This document shows positions 59,526 through 64,000 of a DNA stretch of 64,000 nucleotides, in pieces; within the stretch, counting starts at the first letter, position 1, and each line of letters opens with the position of its first letter. Origin of the DNA: Tepidicella baoligensis (GTDB lineage Bacteria > Pseudomonadota > Gammaproteobacteria > Burkholderiales > Burkholderiaceae_C). The stretch is from positions 62,001-126,000 of the forward strand of contig NZ_JACCDB010000002.1 in the NCBI RefSeq assembly GCF_013432195.1, read 5' to 3'. The notes below the pieces were generated by a model. That model was not told where the DNA came from, did no database searches, and saw nothing but the letters and a program-made list of their open reading frames with translations. The position numbers and the translations under genes are program-made.

Positions 59526-61124
59526 TCAATGCCGGAAGTGCCGGACCCCGGTGAACACCATCGCCACGCCACGCTCGTTGGCGGCGTCGATCACTTCCTG
59601 ATCGCGCATCGAGCCGCCAGGCTGGATCACGCAGGTCGCGCCAGCGTCCACCACCACATCCAGACCGTCCCGGAACGGGAAAAAAGCGTCTGACGCCACC
59701 GCCGAGCCTTGCAGGCTCAGACCGGCATGTTCGGCCTTGATGCTGGCGATGCGCGCCGAATCCAGGCGGCTCATCTGACCGGCGCCCACCCCCATGGTCA
59801 TGCCGTTCTTGCAGAACACGATGGCGTTGGACTTGACGTACTTGGCCACCTTCCAGGCGAACAGCAGGTCGTCCATCTCCTCGGCCGTGGGCTGCTTGGT
59901 GGTCACCACCTTCAGGTCGGCCAGCTTCATGTCGTGGTTGTCGGCCGTCTGCAGCAGGATGCCCGAGCCGACGCGCTTGACATCCACCGCGTTGCGGCCG
60001 TTGTCCCAGTCGGTGGTGCCGCCGTTGGGCAACGCGATCTTCATCAACCGCACGTTGGCTTTGCTCTTGAAGACGGCCAGCGCCTCGGGGGTGAAGTCGG
60101 TGGCGATGAGCACTTCCACGAACTGCTTGACCACCGCGTTCGCCGCCTCGCCGTCCAGCGGGCGGTTGAAGGCGATGATGCCGCCGAAGGCGCTGGTCGG
60201 GTCGGTCTGGAAGGCTTTGCTGTAGGCCTCCAGCGGGTGGGCACCCACCGCCACGCCGCACGGGTTGGCGTGCTTGACGATCACACAGGCCGGTACATCA
60301 AAACTCTTGACGCATTCCCAAGCCGCGTCGGCATCGGCGATGTTGTTGTAACTCAGCTCCTTGCCCTGCAGCTGCAACCCGGTCACGAGCGAACCCGGTG
60401 CAGGGTACAGGTCGCGGTACAGGGCGGCTTGCTGATGGCTGTTTTCACCGTAGCGCAGATCCTGCACCTTGACGAAGCGGCCATTGCTTTGGCCGGGGAA
60501 CAGCAGGCGCCGGGGCTCGCTGGCGGTGTCAGGCACGCCGGCGCTCAGATCCACGGCCGACAGGTAGTCGCTGATGGCGGCGTCGTAGTTGCTGATACGG
60601 TTGAAGGCGGCCACAGCGAGCTGGAAGCGCGTCAGATCGCTGACCTTGCCGCTGTCCTTCAGTTCGGAAACAACAACGGCATATTGGCTGGCATCGGTCA
60701 GCACGGCCACGTCTTTCCAGTTCTTGGCGGCGGAACGCACCATGGCTGGACCGCCGATGTCGATGTTCTCGATCGCGTCGGCCAGGGTGCAGCCGGGCTT
60801 GGCCACGGTGGCCTCGAACGGGTAGAGGTTGACCACCAGGATGTCGATGGCACCGATGCCGTGCCGTTGCAGTGCGTCCATGTGCTCGGGCAGGTCACGG
60901 CGGGCCAGCAGCCCGCCATGCACCATCGGATGCAGGGTCTTGACGCGACCGTCCAGCATCTCGGGAAAGCCGGTGATTTCGGCCACCTCGGTCACCGGCA
61001 GGCCGTTATCGGCCAGCAGCTTGGCGGTGCCGCCGGTGGAAATCAGCTGCACGCCCAGCGCATGCAGTTCGCGCGCCAGGTCGAGCACGCCGGTTTTGTC
61101 GGAGACCGAGAGAAGAGCTTTCAT
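59526..61124 (-). CDS. purH: bifunctional AICAR transformylase/IMP cyclohydrolase
   Basis: A 532-residue PurH that performs the last two steps of IMP synthesis. The N-terminal MGS-like cyclohydrolase domain ([35 protein letters not shown]) and the transformylase with [26 protein letters not shown] and the C-terminal [12 protein letters not shown] are complete. The ATG at 61124 is preferred over an upstream TTG at 61145. It follows fis. Confidence 0.96.
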   Translation of the reverse strand: MKALLSVSDKTGVLDLARELHALGVQLISTGGTAKLLADNGLPVTEVAEITGFPEMLDGRVKTLHPMVHGGLLARRDLPEHMDALQRHGIGAIDILVVNLYPFEATVAKPGCTLADAIENIDIGGPAMVRSAAKNWKDVAVLTDASQYAVVVSELKDSGKVSDLTRFQLAVAAFNRISNYDAAISDYLSAVDLSAGVPDTASEPRRLLFPGQSNGRFVKVQDLRYGENSHQQAALYRDLYPAPGSLVTGLQLQGKELSYNNIADADAAWECVKSFDVPACVIVKHANPCGVAVGAHPLEAYSKAFQTDPTSAFGGIIAFNRPLDGEAANAVVKQFVEVLIATDFTPEALAVFKSKANVRLMKIALPNGGTTDWDNGRNAVDVKRVGSGILLQTADNHDMKLADLKVVTTKQPTAEEMDDLLFAWKVAKYVKSNAIVFCKNGMTMGVGAGQMSRLDSARIASIKAEHAGLSLQGSAVASDAFFPFRDGLDVVVDAGATCVIQPGGSMRDQEVIDAANERGVAMVFTGVRHFRH

Positions 61125-61184
61125 CGGGAGGGTTCCAGGAGTCAATGAATCGGTGGGATCGGCCGCAGTGGCTGAGCCTGCGGT

Positions 61185-61424
61185 TCAACTGTCGAGCAGG
61201 CCATGCTCCAGCAGTTTTTTGCGCAAAGTGTTGCGGTTCAGGCCCAGCCATTGCGCGGCACGAGACTGGTTGTGCTGGGCGCGCGCCATCACCACCTCCA
61301 GCAAGGGCTTTTCCACCGCGCGGGTGAGCATCTCGTGCATGTTGGCGGGCTCGGTGCCGTTGAGATCGTTGAAATAGGCCTCGATGTTGGCCTTGACGCA
61401 ATCGGTCAGTGTGGGGGTGCTCAT
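61185..61424 (-). CDS. fis: Fis-family DNA-binding protein
   Basis: A 79-residue small Fis protein with the C-terminal helix-turn-helix ARAQHNQSRAAQWLGLNRNTLRKKLLEHGLL. It lies between dusB and purH; dusB-fis is the standard pairing in proteobacteria and the start overlaps the dusB stop by 4 bp. It is a nucleoid-associated regulator of rRNA and other genes. Confidence 0.94.
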   Translation of the reverse strand: MSTPTLTDCVKANIEAYFNDLNGTEPANMHEMLTRAVEKPLLEVVMARAQHNQSRAAQWLGLNRNTLRKKLLEHGLLDS

Positions 61425-62434
61425 GCGGCCAGGATCCGGGGTTCTTGAGCGACGGCCTCGTCAAAGTAGGCACGGACGCATTGCAATTGGGCGTCACAGC
61501 TTTCGCTGCGGTTGATGGCTTCGCGAAACAGCGCGGCACGTGCCGGGTGACCCGGCAGCGAGCGGGCATACCAGCCCAGGTGTTTGCGCGCCGTGCGAAC
61601 GCCGGTGTATTCCCCATACAGGGTGTAGTGGTCGTGCAGGTGTTCCAGCATCCATTCCCGCAGTTCAGCAGGGGTGGGGGGCGGCAGGCGCTCGCCCGTC
61701 GCCAGGAAATGAGCCACCTCCCGGAACAACCAGGGTCGGCCCTGGGCGGCGCGGCCGATCATGATGGCGTCGCAGCCGGTGGCTGCGAGCACGTCACGGG
61801 CTTTCTCGGGACTGTCGATATCGCCATTGGCCACCACCGGAATGCGAACGCTGGCCTTGATGGCGGCGACCGTTTCATGTTCGGCCACCCCCTTATAGCC
61901 CTGCTCGCGGGTGCGGCCGTGGATGGTGAGCATCTGCACGCCAGCGCTTTCGGCGGCGCGCGCCAACACCGGGGCGTTTTTGGCGGTCTGGCACCAGCCC
62001 GTTCGCATTTTCAAGGTGACGGGCACCCCTTGTGGCGCGCAGGCCGCCACCACGGCCTCGATGATTTCCAGCGCCAGCGCCTCATCCTGCATCAGCGCCG
62101 AGCCGGCCCACTTGTTGCATACCTTCTTGGCCGGGCAGCCCATGTTGATGTCGATGATCTGGGCGCCCCGATCGATGTTGTAGCGCGCGGCCTCGGCCAT
62201 CATGGCCGCGTCGGTCCCCGCGATCTGCACGGCGATCGGCCCAGGCTCGCCCTCGTGATTGGCCCGGCGCGAAGTCTTCAGACTGTCGCGCAACTCCGGG
62301 CGCGAGGTGACCATTTCGCTGACCGCATAACCCGCGCCCAGCCGCTTGCACAGGCGGCGAAACGGCCGGTCCGTCACCCCGGCCATGGGGGCGACGAACA
62401 GCCGGTTGGGCAAGGAATACGGGCCGAGGTGCAT
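61421..62434 (-). CDS. dusB: tRNA-dihydrouridine synthase B
   Basis: A 337-residue FMN enzyme that reduces uridines in tRNA. Hallmarks: APMAGVTDRPFRRLCKRLGAGYAVSEMV, DINMGCPAKKVCNKWAGSAL with the catalytic cysteine, TIHGRTREQGYKG, and IGRAAQGRPWLF. The start at 62434 (MHLGPYSLPNRLFVAPMAG) is the family start; a longer frame upstream is not conserved. Confidence 0.96.
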   Translation of the reverse strand: MHLGPYSLPNRLFVAPMAGVTDRPFRRLCKRLGAGYAVSEMVTSRPELRDSLKTSRRANHEGEPGPIAVQIAGTDAAMMAEAARYNIDRGAQIIDINMGCPAKKVCNKWAGSALMQDEALALEIIEAVVAACAPQGVPVTLKMRTGWCQTAKNAPVLARAAESAGVQMLTIHGRTREQGYKGVAEHETVAAIKASVRIPVVANGDIDSPEKARDVLAATGCDAIMIGRAAQGRPWLFREVAHFLATGERLPPPTPAELREWMLEHLHDHYTLYGEYTGVRTARKHLGWYARSLPGHPARAALFREAINRSESCDAQLQCVRAYFDEAVAQEPRILAA

Positions 62435-62566
62435 GGACAGAAAACAAAAGCACCCGCCTCGGGCGATACCCAGGCACGACGCGGGCACGCCAACGGATGC
62501 TGAAATTTTGTGCACGATTGTAACGCCCTGACCCGGCATCATGCGATCTCCCTATACTCCCGCCCC

Positions 62567-63055
62567 ATGGAAGCCTGGTTGTGGTCCCTGCTGGAAACCC
62601 TGAGCCTGCCTCAATACGGGTTGAGCTCGGTGTTCGTGGTGGCGTTCGTCTCGGCAACCTTGTTGCCCATGGGGTCGGAGCCTGCGGTGTTCGGTCTGGT
62701 CAAGCTCAACCCCGAACTGTTCTGGCCCGCCATTCTGGTGGCCACGGTAGGCAATACGCTGGGGGGCGTGGTGAGCTGGGCCATGGGTTACGGCGCCCAT
62801 CAGGCCATCGACAAGGCCCGGGGTTCGTCCACCCATCTGAAAGCGCTGGACTGGCTCGAACGCTTCGGCCCCAAGGCCTGTCTGTTGAGCTGGCTGCCCG
62901 TCGTCGGCGACCCACTCTGTGTCGTGGCGGGCTGGCTCAAATTTCCCCTGCTGCCATGCATGCTCTACATGGCCATCGGCAAGTTTCTGCGTTATCTGGT
63001 GATGACGGCGGCACTGCTGTGGCTGCTGCCGGGCGACTGGCTGCCTGCAGTGTGA
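62567..63055 (+). CDS. YqaA/DedA-related small membrane protein
   Basis: A 162-residue inner-membrane protein with three or four hydrophobic segments. SVFVVAFVSATLLPMGSEPAVFGLVKLNPELFWPAILVATVGNTLGGVVSWAMGYG and the RFGPKACLLSWLPVVGDPLCVVAGWL block match YqaA-type members of the SNARE-associated/DedA group. Function unproven; the superfamily includes lipid scramblases and transporters. It is divergent from dusB. Confidence 0.85.
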   Translation: MEAWLWSLLETLSLPQYGLSSVFVVAFVSATLLPMGSEPAVFGLVKLNPELFWPAILVATVGNTLGGVVSWAMGYGAHQAIDKARGSSTHLKALDWLERFGPKACLLSWLPVVGDPLCVVAGWLKFPLLPCMLYMAIGKFLRYLVMTAALLWLLPGDWLPAV

Positions 63056-63060
63056 GCCCC

Positions 63061-63411
63061 TCAACGAGGCGGCAGCGCAAACGCCGAGACGATGGCCTGC
63101 TCCAGGCCGTGCCAACCCGATACGGCCTGCGCCCAGGCCGATGCATGCACGAGCTGCTCCAGATCCCGGGCCGCTGCGCCGAGCTCGTCATGCCCCAGCG
63201 TTTGCAGCACGCTCTTGAGACTGTGCACGATACGCCGCAGCGCGACCCGGTCTTGCGCCGCGATGGCGGCCGCGGCTGCCGAGAAATCGGCCTGGAACTG
63301 GGCGATGCATGTGGCCTTGAAGGCGAGGAACAGTTCTCCATCCCCTTCGAAATAGCGGTCAACGGCCAGCCGTTCGCCTGCGGTCCAACCGGACACCTCA
63401 CCCGGCATCAT
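63061..63411 (-). CDS. histidine phosphotransfer (Hpt) domain protein
   Basis: A 116-residue helical-bundle protein with the Hpt motif ALRRIVHSLKSVLQTLG, where the histidine of HSLKS is the phosphorylated residue. It starts by a 4-bp overlap with the response-regulator gene upstream. It would relay phosphate within a two-component circuit; no histidine kinase is in view. Confidence 0.82.
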   Translation of the reverse strand: MMPGEVSGWTAGERLAVDRYFEGDGELFLAFKATCIAQFQADFSAAAAAIAAQDRVALRRIVHSLKSVLQTLGHDELGAAARDLEQLVHASAWAQAVSGWHGLEQAIVSAFALPPR

Positions 63412-64000
63412 GCCGCCGCCGGCGCCTCGGTGAGTGGCTGGTCTGCGGGCATGAGGTGCGCCATCGCCTCCTGGATGAGAGGCGGCAACTCCTGTACCAG
63501 CCGGGGCTTGTGCACCACTGGCACCCCGTCGAGGGCAAAGGCATAAGGCGCGCGCTGCTCGTCGTCCAACGAGGTCAGAACGATCAGCTGGCACTTCCCG
63601 AACAGGGCGTGGCGACGCAAACCGGTGATCATGGTGGCCCCGTCGATGCCCGGCAACAGAATGTCAACGATGATCAGGTCAGGCTGCAGGTGCCCGAACG
63701 ACACCAAGCCCGTGATGCCATCATGGGCGATGTGCAGCTCGACGGCTGGAAACCGCTGCTTGACCAGCATCGACACCAAATTCTGAAAGTGTGAAGAATC
63801 CTCGATCAACAGGATGCGCGGCACATGCACGGCGACCCGACGGCGGCCGCCGGAACGGCCCTCGGGGCTGCCGTGCAGGGCGGCCACCCCGGTGACCCCG
63901 GCGCGGCTGCCCTGTATCCACCGCTCCAACGACTCCCGGGTGATGCGCCGGTGACCCCCTGGGGTCTTCCATGCCTGCAGATCACCTCGATCGACCATTA
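63408..64000 (-). CDS. response regulator with N-terminal excisionase-type HTH, truncated by window edge
   Basis: At least 196 residues. The N-terminal visible part VDRGDLQAWKTPGGHRRITRESLERWI matches the helix-turn-helix of MerR/excisionase-like proteins, whose start normally lies about 20-25 residues earlier, beyond the window. A receiver domain follows: ILLIEDSSHFQNLVSMLV, phospho-acceptor in LIIVDILLPGIDG, and the lysine in VVHKPR. The HTH-before-receiver order is unusual. Coupled by overlap to the Hpt protein downstream. Confidence 0.78.
   Translation of the reverse strand, partial: MVDRGDLQAWKTPGGHRRITRESLERWIQGSRAGVTGVAALHGSPEGRSGGRRRVAVHVPRILLIEDSSHFQNLVSMLVKQRFPAVELHIAHDGITGLVSFGHLQPDLIIVDILLPGIDGATMITGLRRHALFGKCQLIVLTSLDDEQRAPYAFALDGVPVVHKPRLVQELPPLIQEAMAHLMPADQPLTEAPAAA

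Noticed and set aside
59709-61148. 479-codon plus-strand open frame
   Set aside because: It is antisense to purH and shows no domain.
61409-62503. 364-codon plus-strand open frame
   Set aside because: It is antisense to dusB and has a composition typical of shadow frames.

Overview
The window is high-GC DNA from a betaproteobacterium, most likely Burkholderiales near the Comamonadaceae. This rests on protein families and gene order: rpsP-rimM-trmD-rplS, lolB-ispE-tRNA-Gln-prs-rplY-pth, divergent trxB and ftsK-lolA-rarA, a Bug-family binding protein, and kynB-kynU-kynA. No phage, insertion sequence or CRISPR array is visible. Coding density is very high and many genes overlap by about 4 bp.

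Positions 1-5400 look like a phosphate-starvation island. A GT4 glycosyltransferase (Agt-like), UDP-glucose 6-dehydrogenase, an OlsB-like N-acyltransferase, a PlcP-like metallophosphoesterase and an ArsC-type arsenate reductase lie together. Candidate Pho boxes with 7+4+7 (11-bp) spacing precede every transcription unit, including one running off the left edge. Together the genes could replace phospholipids with glycolipid (perhaps glucuronosyl-diacylglycerol) and ornithine lipid.

Positions 5400-18000 hold a membrane protein with a ClpP-like fold, an aldehyde dehydrogenase, a PQQ-type sugar dehydrogenase, rpoH behind a perfect CIRCE operator, lysS, rarA, lolA, ftsK, trxB and rpmB-rpmG. Positions 18232-18558 encode tRNA-Ile(CAU) on the minus strand, split in its anticodon loop by a 248-nt group I intron. 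hrcA, whose product binds CIRCE, lies just upstream of this tRNA.

Positions 19600-37000 are housekeeping: nadK-recN-rapZ, mutY with a dynamin-like GTPase, mutM, a TPR protein with lolB-ispE, tRNA-Gln, prs, rplY, pth, a ferredoxin, coaD, rsmD and two M16 peptidases. Positions 37000-40500 hold ftsY and a sulfide-oxidation module (fccA, fccB, diheme cytochrome c) behind an AT-rich palindrome. Positions 40500-46900 hold a DUF3422 protein, the rpsP-rimM-trmD-rplS operon, an acetyltransferase, a TM2 protein, an AEC transporter and msrA.

Positions 46900-64000 hold a K+/H+ antiporter, the kynurenine operon, a nucleotide-salvage pair (AMP/thymidine phosphorylase family with a PRPP-synthase paralogue), a Bug protein, a flavin monooxygenase, sppA, a Rieske protein, maf with a methylase, a 177-bp tandem and inverted repeat mosaic, purH-fis-dusB, a YqaA-like membrane protein, and an Hpt/response-regulator pair cut by the right edge.
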